This document shows, one piece after another, positions 10,583 through 21,214 of a DNA stretch of 64,000 bases. The stretch spans positions 69,039,393 to 69,103,392 of the forward strand of contig OV884059.1 of NCBI GenBank assembly GCA_930367215.1, written 5' to 3'. This DNA comes from Pollenia angustigena. Its lineage: Eukaryota; Arthropoda; Insecta; Diptera; Polleniidae. How positions within the stretch are numbered: the stretch's first letter is position 1; each line of letters begins with the position of its first letter. The notes under the pieces were generated by a model that was not told where the DNA came from, made no database searches, and saw only the letters and a program-made list of their open reading frames with translations. The position numbers and the translations under genes are program-made.

Positions 10583-11142
10583 TATAGAGAGAAATTCTTG
10601 GCAATAATGTCTAGTTTATGTTTCTGTTTAAGAGCCAATACGGAAATTAAAATGTACTTGTCGTATCAATTTCTGTCTTGCCAGTCTCTGTGTTATTTTC
10701 CATATTGTGTGTAATTTACACTTACATGTGTAGCCCGTATGTAATCTGTGTGTAATTTTACTTTGAGTTCTGTTTTTCATTAGTTTTAGACAACCAAGTT
10801 TTTCTTTTCCAACATTGATTTATTGCAATTTTTTCAGTTTCCATTACAGTCAAACTTGTTTTTCAAATACAAGCTTTATTTAAGATTTTGTTTTCCAACA
10901 CAAACGTATAAAGAAGTGTGAAGACCCCCACGAGCAATAAACTTAAAAGTGTGTACATATTTATGTACTCAGCTGTCAAATTTTATTGCCAACACCTTAT
11001 GTCCATATGTAGACCGCAAAAACATTTATGTGCACATATGGAGAAATAATTGTTCAACAATTTTTTGTAGAAATAATATTTAATATAAACTGTCGACTTT
11101 GATTGTCATATCTTTCTTCAATAAACCAATAAACTCGCAACA
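10583..11142. other. Non-coding, no recognised element
   Basis: AT-rich, with no frame or repeat that I can name. Confidence 0.4.
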
Positions 11143-11281
11143 TAGAAAAAAATATCTAAAGAAAATGTTTAACAACACCGTTTGTTAAAAATAAAATTTT
11201 AATTTAACAAATTTTTTATTTGATTCAATAAAAATTTTTATCAAAATTACACTATGCAAAATAGCACTCAATTCAACATAT

Positions 11282-11970
11282 TTAATACTTGCCCAGGGGA
11301 TTTTGCATCATATAATTGTTCACGTAAGAGGTAGAGTAAATATGTTCAAAACGGATTTGTAGCGGACGGTTGGGGCAACAAAAATGTGGTAGGTGGTATG
11401 AGCCTATCTGGCCCCATTTGCCCGTTAGGAGGTCTCTAATTTGGCCAAAAAGTCGCCTTACTTCAGGGGGGTGCTGCACTATGCTTCGACCCATAGACAA
11501 AAATCAAAAAAAATTTTTGTCTTAAATTGTTTTTAAATACAGAATTTTTGAAAGATAATAAGGTATCTCCAATAAATGTTAACAAAAAAAATTTTTCTGA
11601 TTGCTTTTGCCACCACGAGAGGGCGTTAAAAGCAGATAATTTCTTGCAAAAATTACTTAAGGAGCGTATAGACGACATGTTTTTGTCATCTGACATGTCA
11701 AATTTCCCACTGCAAAACATGTCGTGTGTCGTCTGTAAAAGTCAGACGCAAAGTCATCTGGCAAAATTTCAATGAGAGCGTGCTCTATTTTCTTCTGACA
11801 AACCATCTGACATCAGAAATCTATGCCGGGAAGAAACTGGCAGCGGCGTCAACTATTGACGGAATCATTAGCCGGCTGAAGTTAATATTTTACAATACCA
11901 AGATATGTATGCTCATCTTACCATTGAATACAATTTATGTAAATATATACATATATTTTTTTTAAAAGTC
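11282..11970. other. Unassigned internal segment
   Basis: Contains short frames on both strands (for example a minus-strand frame with QHPPEVRRLFGQIRDLL, about 11330-11490) that I do not recognise, and several gacgacatg/gacatgtc words near 11680-11730. No conserved domain can be claimed. Confidence 0.25.
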
Positions 11971-12364
11971 GCTCGAAATTTGGTTTTCAAGTACTTTGAT
12001 ATATTTGCAGTTAAATAAAAATTTATAATTTAGTATTTATTTACAAAATAACTTTTTTTATTGTTCTGAAAAACACATTTCTTTTTTGTTGAAAATCCAA
12101 AAATTACTTAAGTAAGGAGTATAACAAAAAAATTATATAAAATTAGATATTTTTTTTTTCTCTTTTTGTAAGTTTATACCCTTAGCTAACAGGGTATTCC
12201 AAAATTAGTGCCTATTTTTTACCACAACTTAAAAAAAATGCGTTTTTTGCAATGCCTAATTTAAGGATTTTTACTCAAATATCAGGCATTTAAGAGTGAT
12301 TAAGTGATTAAGATTTTATATTTTGAATGTTAAAAAATAAAAAAATTTTATTATATCATTAGTA

Positions 12365-13045
12365 GACCAAAACCACTGAAGTATTTTCAAAATTTAGCTC
12401 GAGTTCTTTTTTTATGGCCCACTGAAGTTTTTAATTTTGTTTAAAGGCGTTTTGAGTAAGTCAAAAAAAATGTATTAAATCTAATTCTGAGCTAAATAAG
12501 GTTAATAGATGATTTCAATAAAATTTGATGACGGTTCTTTTGATAGAACTAATTAACCCTCTATCTGCCATTTTTAGGGGTCATTTCAGCCCCTCCTCAT
12601 AGAACACCACTAACACGTACGTTTAAAGGGCTAAAATATTCTGCAACAATTTTCTGCATCGAATTTCACTAGGGGTTGTAAGTTCGTGTGATATAAGCAT
12701 AATGCTTAAAACAGTAAAGTTGTAAATTATCATAAATTATTATCAAATTGTGTTTCAGCAAAGTCGTATAAAATAATTCGAAAAAATGTAATAAATCTAC
12801 TTTTGAGCTTAACATATTATCTAACCCTCTATCTCCCATTTTTAGGAGTCATTTAAGTCTTTTTTTTAAATATTCTTATTGAAAACCTTTAAAACGTGTG
12901 TTTAAAGGATTAAAATGTTCTACAAACATTAAATAGTTTTTTTCACACATTGCAAACACCTTTAAAAAATTTAAAAAGTTCAGTGGGCCACAAAAAAATA
13001 ACTCGAGCTTAGTTTTTAAAAACCTTCGGTGTTTTTAATTTAATG
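12365..13045. repeat. Inverted-repeat block with an internal tandem duplication
   Basis: The left arm (12365-12435: accactgaag...agctcgagttc...tggcccactgaag) is the inverse of the right arm (12970-13040: ttcagtgggccac...ataactcgagctt...ttcggtg). Inside, a segment of about 280 bp occurs twice in tandem with divergence. Its markers are aaccctctatctgccatttttagg (12554) and aaccctctatctcccatttttagg (12830), each preceded by rtgta.taaatct and tgagct. It is probably a foldback or MITE-like element. It has no coding capacity. Confidence 0.6.
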
Positions 13046-13059
13046 ACATTTTTGTTGTT

Positions 13060-13252
13060 GTCTTCAGATCCCGTATTATCATCAAAGAGAAACATTGAGA
13101 TTAAAAATAAAATAATAAATGCTGAAATTGGGAAATATATTCTTGGAGAAAATGTTGAAATCGAAGATTAGATAATAGAAGACGAGATGAGTTCTTCGTT
13201 AAGCGAAAATTGGTTTTGGGAAGAATCAAGTAGCGATGATGCTTTGTTATAA
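13060..13252 (+). pseudogene. Possible terminal-exon remnant
   Basis: A splice-acceptor-like ttgttgttgtcttcag (ending near 13067) precedes a frame DPVLSSKRNIEIKNKI with one internal TAG. It ends in an acidic tail (MSSSLSENWFWEESSSDD) and TAA at 13250-13252. The protein family is not recognised. Confidence 0.25.
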
Positions 13253-14600
13253 GTTTGTCTTTATATGTTTTTTTTAACGTTTTTTATTCTAGGAGTGATA
13301 AAAATAATTATTAAGTTAAGCTATTATAATTTTTAAGAAATGATTAAATTTTGGCGCCCAATGCACCAGTTGCAGTGGCAGTGTTTCAAAATCCAAAATT
13401 TTAATTTGTTTATGGAAATATATCGCACTTAATCAACAGGAGGGTATTAACTCAAAATGTTCAATAGAAGCAAAACAATTTTAAATTTAATATTAAAGGC
13501 ATATGAAAAATAATTTTTAAACCAACCATTTCATTACCAAAAAGTAGGCAAAATAGCACGATATTTTTACAGCGAATATGAATACTACGCGTCGATTTTT
13601 TGCGAAAAGTGGAAAAATAAAAATTTTGATGGATCAAGCGATATGATTTTTTCATAATTCTTAAATGACGTTAACATTGTTAGTTTTCCTCTTTAATTTT
13701 TTCATTTATGTTATCTTTCAAATATCTTTATAGTTTTGTTTTTGCAAGAGCATTTTAACCGTTTTAGCCTTTTTTCAATTAATGATGTTTTTGTATTTTC
13801 CACATTGATAATCCGATTGTACCCAAATTTGGCATAAATATATATCTTGCCAATATCAACTTACATATCAAAATTTATTACGATCGGGCAATTTTTGTAG
13901 GAGTGATAGCGTTTTTAAGAAAGAGGATATATAGCAAGGACCTTGAGTCCTTAGCCCGATTTAAATAAAAATTTACACACACGTTGCAAGTTGCATTTGT
14001 ATCAGCATGACCACTTTTTGTAATTTTGTGGGCATTATTGAAGCTAAAATTACATTTTTCAATTGCAGGACACTGGAGGTAGGCGTGTCCTTTGGCCGAA
14101 TTTTTCAAAAATTCTAATTTTTCTTAGCTAAGCTTTTTTCTGCTAGTGTACCAAATTTCAAAAATATCTGAAAACTCCTTCTTTTTGTGTCCCTTCGTTA
14201 TATGGGAACGAAGCATAGTGTGCTGTGGGGAGAGCGTAGGGCGAACCTGACCAAAACTCGGGTGTATTTTGGAGGCGCCTTTTTTCTTTCAAAACATATA
14301 TGGGGGAAGTATGTGTAAATTTCAACCTGCCCACATTTACCCCAAATATGTTTGCCTGTGGGTTAAAACGGAAAAAAACGCACATAAACATAATCTAATC
14401 TATGTATGTATGTGTGTATACGTTGTTTTTTTTTTTTTTGAAAGTCAATTGAACAAATCGCATCTTGTCTGTTATTGTTTCAATCAGAGCATACGTCTTT
14501 CGTGCATTACTATTTGAAAGTGTATTATTGTTGTATTTCGAGTGTAATTTTTGATCAAACAGTGTATTATTATTTGGTTATTATAAATAAAAAAATTTAA

Positions 14601-15687
14601 ATGAGTGGATCAGTCCGTGATCGTTTTCTTTTCCTTAATCCGAACGAAATTGAGCAACTTTGGCTTTACGACACCAGTGACAATGAGGAAAAAGCTGCTG
14701 GCAATCGCTTTGGAAATCAAAGAGGATGAACCCATAGAAGTTGTTAGTGAAGTAACTAATCCTATTGAATCTCCTGTAATTAAAAAGGCTCGCGTTGGTC
14801 GCAAAGCGGTACAAGTTGCTGTAGAGGACGAGCCAGTTGCATGGACTTCAAATGCTGCAGTAATACCAGAAAGGCCAGCACTTTTTTTACCACCAGAGAA
14901 GACTTTCTGCATCAGAGAGACGCTTGCCTATAAACACCCCGTTTTCACCGGATTTCAGGAGAATTGCATATATGAACATTCGCAAGTTCTAAACCCCATT
15001 GTAAATGCACATGTGGAAATGTCGCAAGCGTATGATGTGTTCAATGCTGTTTGTAATTTTCAAGGTCAGTTTTTATATTGCAATAGTAGTTACTATTTTT
15101 CTATACTTTTTTGGTTTCAGAAATGTGCATAATGATAGTGCAGCAGTCCAACCCAACAACCCAACTGTGGTGTGCAAAGTACAGCGGCGTGTTGCAGGAC
15201 AAGCAGGTAAAATTGATATAGATTGCCCGTTGGTTGTCCAGCACTTCAACAAGGTAATGGGAGGTGTCGATCTCATGGGCCAAAAAAAGGTTTGCTATGA
15301 ATATGATCGCAGAAGCAAATGGCGGTTTTATATTCGATTGTTCTTTGATCTCGTCGAAATATGCGTCCATAATAGCTACGTGATATATAGCAAACTCATG
15401 TTGCCTAACAGCTTCGCAAAAAAGTGACCTCGATTTATCTTCGGGCATCTTTAGCAAAGGAATTAATTAATGAAATTCTGTCAAGACCGTGCAGATTCCC
15501 GGAAGCAACCAGAACGGGAAGTATCTCTCTAAAAAAGCCGAAGTCTTTTCAAAAACGTGAAAATTGGAAACGATGCCTTCGTTGTGCCAGCTATGGCAAA
15601 TATAGCCTCACAAATGAATTTTGTACTATATGCAATGTATTTCTTTGCTTTACATCAAGTGACTGTTTTGGCGAATACTACATATAG
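14601..15687 (+). pseudogene. piggyBac-type transposase remnant (copy 1)
   Basis: The 5' part from ATG 14601 encodes an acidic leader (NPNEIEQLWLYDTSDNEE) and a Pro-rich stretch, with a frameshift near 14725. The 3' part carries the piggyBac hallmark FNKVMGGVDLMGQKK (about 15246-15290), then RRSKWRFYIRLFFDLVEICV, then the Cys-rich C-terminal finger CLRCASYGKY...CTICNVFLC...CF. A one-base change in the run of A's near 15418-15424 splits these last two frames. The central DDD catalytic core is absent, so this is an internally deleted, dead copy. The 3' terminal repeat lies at 15865-15894. Confidence 0.8.
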
Positions 15688-15864
15688 GACTTATCTTAAA
15701 TTGTTAGTTATTTATAAATTACTTTTTAAATAGTTTAAATAAATAAAAAATGAATAAAACATTATATTTTTCAATTTAATTTTTTGGATAAAAAATTCTC
15801 TTTCAGCCCAAAGGCAACTGAATTTTCCAAGCAAAAAGAGGGGCAAGAAAAAATAAAAAATCGT

Positions 15865-15898
15865 TTTGGCAGAAAAAGTCTGGTCCTCAAAGGGCTAA
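15865..15898 (-). repeat. 3' terminal repeat of piggyBac copy 1
   Basis: Read on the minus strand, it is CCCTTTGAGGACCAGACTTT followed by ttctgcc, a typical insect piggyBac terminus. It is bordered by CTAA where TTAA would be expected, probably one mutation. The matching left terminus was not found. Confidence 0.6.
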
Positions 15899-16164
15899 TA
15901 ATTTAATATTTCTATATATTCAATAAAAATTAATTTAAGTAAAGTCGGAATTCATACTACATTTGACCGTTTTTAAATATTTTTGTCCATTGACTCAAAA
16001 ATATTGGCCAACAACTTTTTTTATTGACTAAAATTTAAATAACTTTACCTACAAACTTTTTTATCAATACCACAAAAATTGTTTTCGCAGAAAATTCCAA
16101 AATTTTTTAATCAAATATGACATTTTCGTATTCAAATATGAAAACTATTTTTAAACAACAATTA

Positions 16165-16333
16165 GTTTTGTGGTTATTTTGTTGAACTGTTTATGGGCTT
16201 TAATCATAATTTTGGAATATTAATTAGGCTAAAGTTCATCAAATTTAATTTTCATTAAATTAATTTTATGAAGAAAGCAATTTTACAACATGAAAATAAT
16301 TGAAATTTATTGATAATTTTTCATTCTGATCAA
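16165..16333. repeat. Dispersed repeat R1, copy 1
   Basis: From ttgtggttattttgttgaac through gccaaagttcatcaaatttaattttc-like sequence to ttgataatttttcattct. The same about 170 bp recur at 43113-43281 in the same orientation. No coding potential. Confidence 0.75.
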
Positions 16334-16456
16334 CATCTTCCACCAAATATGTACATACAAAGAAAATGTGCAACACTCGTTTACATTGCTCACATCAAAC
16401 AAAAATGTCACCATTTTTGAAAAAAAAAATTTTTTAATTTAAAAGATTTAAGAAAT

Positions 16457-16970
16457 CTTCTATCTATCTATCTATCTATCTATCTTCTATCTTCTATATA
16501 TATAAAATAGGATGTGTGTATGTATGTATGTATGTATGTATGTATGTATGTATGTATATATCTTACGTATGGACTCCAAACGGCTGGGCCGATTTTCATG
16601 AAATTTTCAGGGAATGTTCAGAATATTCAGGCGGGTGACAATGTAAAGTCTGATTTTTAATTTTCGGTCTGCGGGCGGAGGGGCGTGGCAAAATCCAATT
16701 TTCATTTTGCACCACCAATTACTTCTAAATAATTTGGACGATGTTTTCTTTAATATGATCGCCATGGTCCAACTTAGATTTATACGGAAAGAAAATTTTG
16801 CCCCGCTCACTTTAACGCCCACTTTTTTCGATTTACCTAAAATCAGAAAACGGCTCCATCGATTTAACTAATTTTTCTTTCAAATGTTCGTATCTTTTTA
16901 ACGGATTTTTAAAATCGAACGAAAACATTTCTCCTAATTTGGACAGGACAACGTCTGTCGGGTCAGCTAG
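16457..16970 (+). mobile_element. Non-autonomous Helitron-like element
   Basis: Starts TCTTCTATCTATC..., runs through a (GTAT)n microsatellite and a conserved segment (actccaaacggctgggccga, gcgggcggaggggcgtggca), and ends cgtctgtcgggtcagCTAG followed by T. The 5' TC, 3' CTAG|T end and the short hairpin GACA-acgtc-TGTC near 16947-16959 fit Helitron rules, which leave no TIR and no target duplication. About 514 bp, no Rep/helicase gene. Confidence 0.65.
16458..16558. repeat. (ATCT)n and (GTAT)n microsatellites
   Basis: Two adjacent tetranucleotide tracts (tatctatctatctatc at about 16460-16484 and gtatgtatgtatgtat at about 16518-16557) within the 5' part of the Helitron-like element. Confidence 0.9.
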
Positions 16971-17139
16971 TAATAAATATTCTTAATAAATAAAATAAAA
17001 TTTTTTCGTAATAATTATTCGCAATTTTTATCGAATAAAACTTAATTGAGTTTTGCGCAATAAATGCAATTATTGAGCACAATTATCCATATAAAATTTA
17101 AATAAAGTTATTGTTCAATTAATACTAAATTGTTATAAT

Positions 17140-18148
17140 CAGGGAAACCACAAATATGCAATTGCATGTTTTTCCTTGTGCGGCCAATGAAGGCAAAACC
17201 AATATATTTATCTGTTTCAGAACTTTTTATGAATTTTGGCATCGATTCGTTAGTGCATATTTCTGCATATTTTACCCGTTGCTGCATATTTTTGTAAAAA
17301 GTGCATTTTTGCAGCATTTTTTAAGTTTTTAGCGCATATTTTAGCTTTTTGAAGCATATTTTGATAATTGCTTAATTTTTTTTATTTTGACACGTTTTAA
17401 TATTTTTTTAAACTTTCAAACGTCATACAAAGGATTTTTTCTTCTTTTTGATTTCATTGAAAAATTATTAAAAAAATTAAAAACTACTGGTCTCACATTT
17501 GTTGAGCAGTACGCAATATTAACGAGACTGTTGAAAATATTAACAAGATGGAGGATTGCAATGCAAAGCATAACCTTAAAACTTAACTTCAACAAATTAT
17601 TTCAAAAAACAAAGGCTTAAATGTTGTAAAACGTCTATGTTAAAATTTTACTAAAGAAGCTAATGCTTCTGCTTCAAAAGAAGTTTTTAAATATAATGTT
17701 CAGAAATCGTTTTCTTTTAAATATGCTCCTATTACATCAGTCGACGTTGAACGCACATTTTCAATATATAAAAGTCTATTCAGATGTGATAGACAACGTT
17801 TTTTATTTAAAAGTTTAAGTCAATATTTTGTTATTTATTGCAATAACAATTAGCAATAAGACTTTGCCTTTTTTAATCTCTAATTATAATTCCATGATCT
17901 CAGAAATTGAAGTACAAAATTTGATTTCATTCAGATATTTCGTTTTAGTAGCATTTATTTAATTTTTTATTGTATGCAAATATTATTAAATTGTTGAAAA
18001 AAAAACACATTTTTCTTGTTTTGAATAACTCAGTGTTGGTTTTTTTTAAGGCCTATTATTAAGAGTTTTTACAGCATATTTTCCAGTTTTTACTGCATAT
18101 TTAATGCGCATAAAACACTTTTTATAGAGCATATTTCTGGTTTCCCTG
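17140..18148 (+). mobile_element. Internally deleted hAT transposon with 8-bp duplication
   Basis: Left terminus CAGGGAAACCACAAATATGC and right terminus GCATATTTCTGGTTTCCCTG are inverted repeats. GTTATAAT flanks both sides exactly (17132-17139 and 18149-18156), as expected for hAT. Many GCATATT-type subterminal motifs occur within 200 bp of both ends, which are likely transposase binding sites. It is 1009 bp long, against several kb for autonomous hATs, and retains only the C-terminal transposase coding part. Confidence 0.92.
17460..17853 (+). pseudogene. hAT transposase C-terminal fragment (dimerisation domain)
   Basis: The last part reads KSFSFKYAPITSVDVERTFS, then IYKSLFRCDRQRFLFKSLSQ, then YFVIYCNNN and TAG at 17851-17853. 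This is the hAT C-terminal dimerisation motif (A-P-x-T-S-x-x-V-E-R-x-F-S). Upstream, in shifted frames with stops, is a helical region (KGLNVVKRLC, FTKEANASASKEVFKY). The BED finger and the RNase H-like catalytic core are deleted. Confidence 0.8.
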
Positions 18149-18296
18149 GTTATAATATTGAGTAAAATTAAAAAGCAGCACTGTCTCTTAATGAGCAAAA
18201 CACAACTCCCTTCACAAAGTGATTTGACATTTGGCAACTGAAATATCAAAAAAACATAGGTCCATCCATTAGGTCTGCGCAAAATCCAGATGTTTA

Positions 18297-19427
18297 TTTT
18301 TTAAAGATGGCAAAATGTGTTTACATTTTGCTTGAGTTAATTGCTTATTGCTTCTTGAGTTAGCTAAATTTTGTATGTGTGAACAGATAGATAAGGTTAC
18401 GAATTAACTTAAAATTAGCTTAATAAAAAATGTAAATCTGAACACCTCAGAAGGTCACCTGGTGTGATTGTGTCTTGGCAGTAATGTTAGACACCGTTGT
18501 ACGATCAAATATTTGAACAAGGACAGAACATCGACAATAGCAGTCTTCATCACTCAAATTCATATGTTCACAAGAAATTATTTGTTCTTTAACCCTAGAA
18601 AGATAATCTGCGTAAATTTAACGAATGCACTTTCGAACTATTTCATTTAGATTTTTAATTAGCTTGAATAAGTTGCTGTGCATTTCAGACATTTAATATG
18701 TAAACATATTTTAAATTTTTGTATTTTTTTCTAATATAAATGTAAAAATAAATTTCAAATTATGTAGTTTGTTTTTAATAAATCAAAAACAACCACAATA
18801 TAGCATTTTAAAATAATGCGTAAATTTTACGTTAACGTTAAACATAGAACTTGCTAGTCAGGACGGTGTGTTATATCTCAGAGCAAACGGATAGGGTTTC
18901 TTCTCTATAAATGTCTGTCCATGCGCCTGAGTCCTTAAGAAAATTATATGCTCTTACTTTTTCTAGTTAAAATTAGTTCATAGCCTTTTCAAAATAGCAT
19001 CTGATCTAATAAAATATGTACGAGTAGTTCTGTTTATTTTTCAAACGATTTGCCTAGATAAAAATACATATTTTATTACTTTTGTGCAGATAATTACATA
19101 ACAACTCAGTAACTTAGTTTATCTGTACTTATTTTCAATTTGGTTAATTCAATTTAATGCAGACCATTGGCAAAGTATTTTTAATTACATATTTAGATCT
19201 TAATTAAATATGAACAAAAGCTTGTGTTTGTATGAAAATGTTTGTAATTTAAGACATTTGAATAATTTAAGATTTACACAGCAACTGCTGGCATCAGAAT
19301 TGATATGAATGTGTCTGGGCATCTAACAATTACAAAATTTGTAATTAATTGGTTTCGTGTTTAATTGCGAACAATAATTTTTAACAAAATTCATATAAAC
19401 AAAAAATGCAGATGATAAATATATGTA
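18297..19427. other. Non-coding, no recognised element
   Basis: AT-rich; a 60-codon frame at 18468-18650 shows no recognisable motif. Nothing supported. Confidence 0.4.
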
Positions 19428-19428
19428 C

Positions 19429-19862
19429 ATTAGGGTGGCTATTAAAATAATAATTAAAAAATTATAAAAAAAAAAAACTTACACCGACTTAATTTTCAGG
19501 TCCATCGGTTGAGCATAAGGGACTTCTTATACCCAACTGATTTGAATTTACCGTTTTAAACTCTTTTCAGTCCATATATTTTTGTTAAACAGTTAACCTA
19601 CTTGCATACCTATTGCATATTTTGCACACTACCTACAAGCATATTAAAAAATATTCGTAACAGTGGGTTTTTTTTAATATTTAGCTCACAAATTTTTCTG
19701 TAAAGTTATGATTTGGAAAAAAATTAGTAAGAAAAAAAAACAATTAAAATTTTATAAGCAACGGTTTTTTCATATTTATTACTCAACCGATGGGCATAGA
19801 AATTCGATGCCGCGGTGAGAGTCAAAAAAGTTGTCATATAACTAAGGGTCTCCCCTAATGTA
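19429..19862. mobile_element. MITE, ends ACATTAGGG
   Basis: Left end ACATTAGGGTGGC and right end GTCTCCCCTAATGT are inverted. A second inverted pair lies inside (tccatcggttgagcataagg at about 19500 and tactcaaccgatgggcat at about 19780). About 430 bp, non-coding. Confidence 0.55.
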
Positions 19863-20613
19863 ATTTGAATTTCAAGCTAAATTGTTTAATACGAAACTTT
19901 TAATCAATGCAACTATAGTCGGTTAGAAAAGTTTGCATACAAGTTTTGTAGGTTTCTTCAAAATATTAGTGATGTTAATCTCAGTCAAAATTGCTTTTCT
20001 CTGTGCCTTAACCCCCCAGGCAAGTGTAAGTTCGAAAAACTCAGTACACTCACACTTTTGCACTAATGGTGTTTTCTTTTCTACAAAAAAATGTGAGATT
20101 TTATTTAAAAAAATACAATTTGGTGTCTGATACTTAAAAATTTTGCTCCCGAAAAGGGTCATCAGGGGACATCAAATTGCATTTTTTTTTTTTTTAATAG
20201 AATGTCACACTTTTTGTAAAAAAGAAAACACCATAATAATCAGACAATTTTAGTACTTCAGCCAACCGGCTGTTTCTTCGATTTTTCGTTGATAATACAT
20301 ACGTATTCGCTACTTGCAAGTAATTACTTGCATGTGGAAACGTGGGGTTTAGTTCTACTAACGGTGCAGTAGTAGTTTTTGGTATGCACATTCACTCTCG
20401 ATTAATTTAACATTTGTTGTGGTTTGTTAAGTTTATTTCTGCACCACTTTCGTAGTAACGTTATTTTTCATAAAATTAGTCGCAAATCTCATATAAAAAT
20501 TTGTTATTTGTCTTCTGACGGCTGTCATGTCCAGAAAATTACACCTAAGCGAGAATAGCACATAAGCAAATGTATATGGTAAAAAAAACACATATTTCTT
20601 TATTTTAAGGAAA
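19863..20613. other. Non-coding, likely partly Tc1 5' region
   Basis: No conserved frame. The part from about 20420 onward probably belongs to the 5' untranslated end of the Tc1-like element whose start codon is at 20614; its terminal repeat could not be defined. Confidence 0.3.
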
Positions 20614-20891
20614 ATGCCGCGTGGTAGTGAATTAACAAATAAAGAGCGTGCACAGAAAAAATTATTTTTCCAATTCAAACAAAAAATTTGTAGAATCAAA
20701 AAATTTTTTGTCTGAAATCGGTCCTATAAACAAATTTGCATATTCAAACAATTTATTTGCATTTTGTTTATTGAAAAAAACACTGATTTTTTCAAACAAA
20801 TAATTTAACTGAACCAAACAAAAAGTTTTTGCACAAGCAATGACGCGCACACAAGTAAGCACTGTATGAGAAGATGACGGCAGAGCAGAGC

Positions 20892-20896
20892 CGCCG
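20892..20896. repeat. Target site duplication of Transib, left (CGCCG)
   Basis: CGCCG immediately before the CACAGTG end. It is identical to 24244-24248 on the other side. A 5-bp GC-rich duplication is characteristic of Transib. Confidence 0.92.
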
Positions 20897-20934
20897 CACA
20901 GTGGCGCCATTTGAGTTTTTTCGTTGCAAAAATC
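20897..20934 (+). promoter_or_regulatory. RSS-like left terminus of Transib
   Basis: CACAGTG is the exact V(D)J heptamer consensus. A 22-bp spacer (20904-20925) precedes GCAAAAATC (20926-20934), which matches 7 of 9 positions of the nonamer consensus ACAAAAACC. Presumed transposase-binding and cleavage site. Confidence 0.7.
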
Positions 20935-21214
20935 ATATCTTTTGAACCGAATAAGATAATTGAACAGTTTAAACAGCATATGATAGATAACTGTTCAGCC
21001 TATGAAATGAGCGTTTGGAAAGGGTGCTACGCTCTGTAGGGGCCTAATTATGGGTTATCAAAGTTAAAATTAGTAGAAAAATCAATTTTATGGTAACTAA
21101 AAAAAATTATTTTTACATTTTTAGATTGTTTTTATTTTTTTCTTTAGGTTTTTATGTTTTAAATTATTACCCAACAAATTAAAAAAAAAATTATTTTTTT
21201 TTAAATTTATTTTT

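Larger units (their letters stand above)
11143..16158. mobile_element. Decayed copy of the CACAGAAAAAAATAT-ended element, interrupted
   Basis: The left end (11143-11285, catagaaaaaaatatctaaag...gcactcaattcaacatattt) matches the left end of the complete element at 50338. The right part (about 15990-16158: ttgactcaaaaatattggcc, acctacaaacttttttatca, gtattcaaatatgaaaacta) matches the right end of that element at 53130-53290. The last bases of the right terminal repeat are lost here. Between the ends lie a tandem/inverted repeat block and a piggyBac remnant that the complete copy lacks, so these are probably later insertions or rearrangements. Confidence 0.6.
16985..18296. mobile_element. Dispersed repeat R2, split by a hAT element
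   Basis: The left part (cttaattgagttttgcgcaa to tgttataat) and right part (attgagtaaaattaaaaagc to gcaaaatccagatgttta) together match, in inverted orientation, the uninterrupted sequence at about 44600-44866. That copy reads ggtctgctcaaaagccagatgttta at the same end after reverse complementing. R2 is a non-coding element of about 280 bp; the hAT copy occupies its middle. Confidence 0.75.

Noticed and set aside
12545..12600. TTAACCCTCTATCTGCC as the left end of the piggyBac remnant at 14.6 kb
   Set aside because: Does not match the right terminus CCCTTTGAGGACC and is itself part of a tandem duplicated repeat block.
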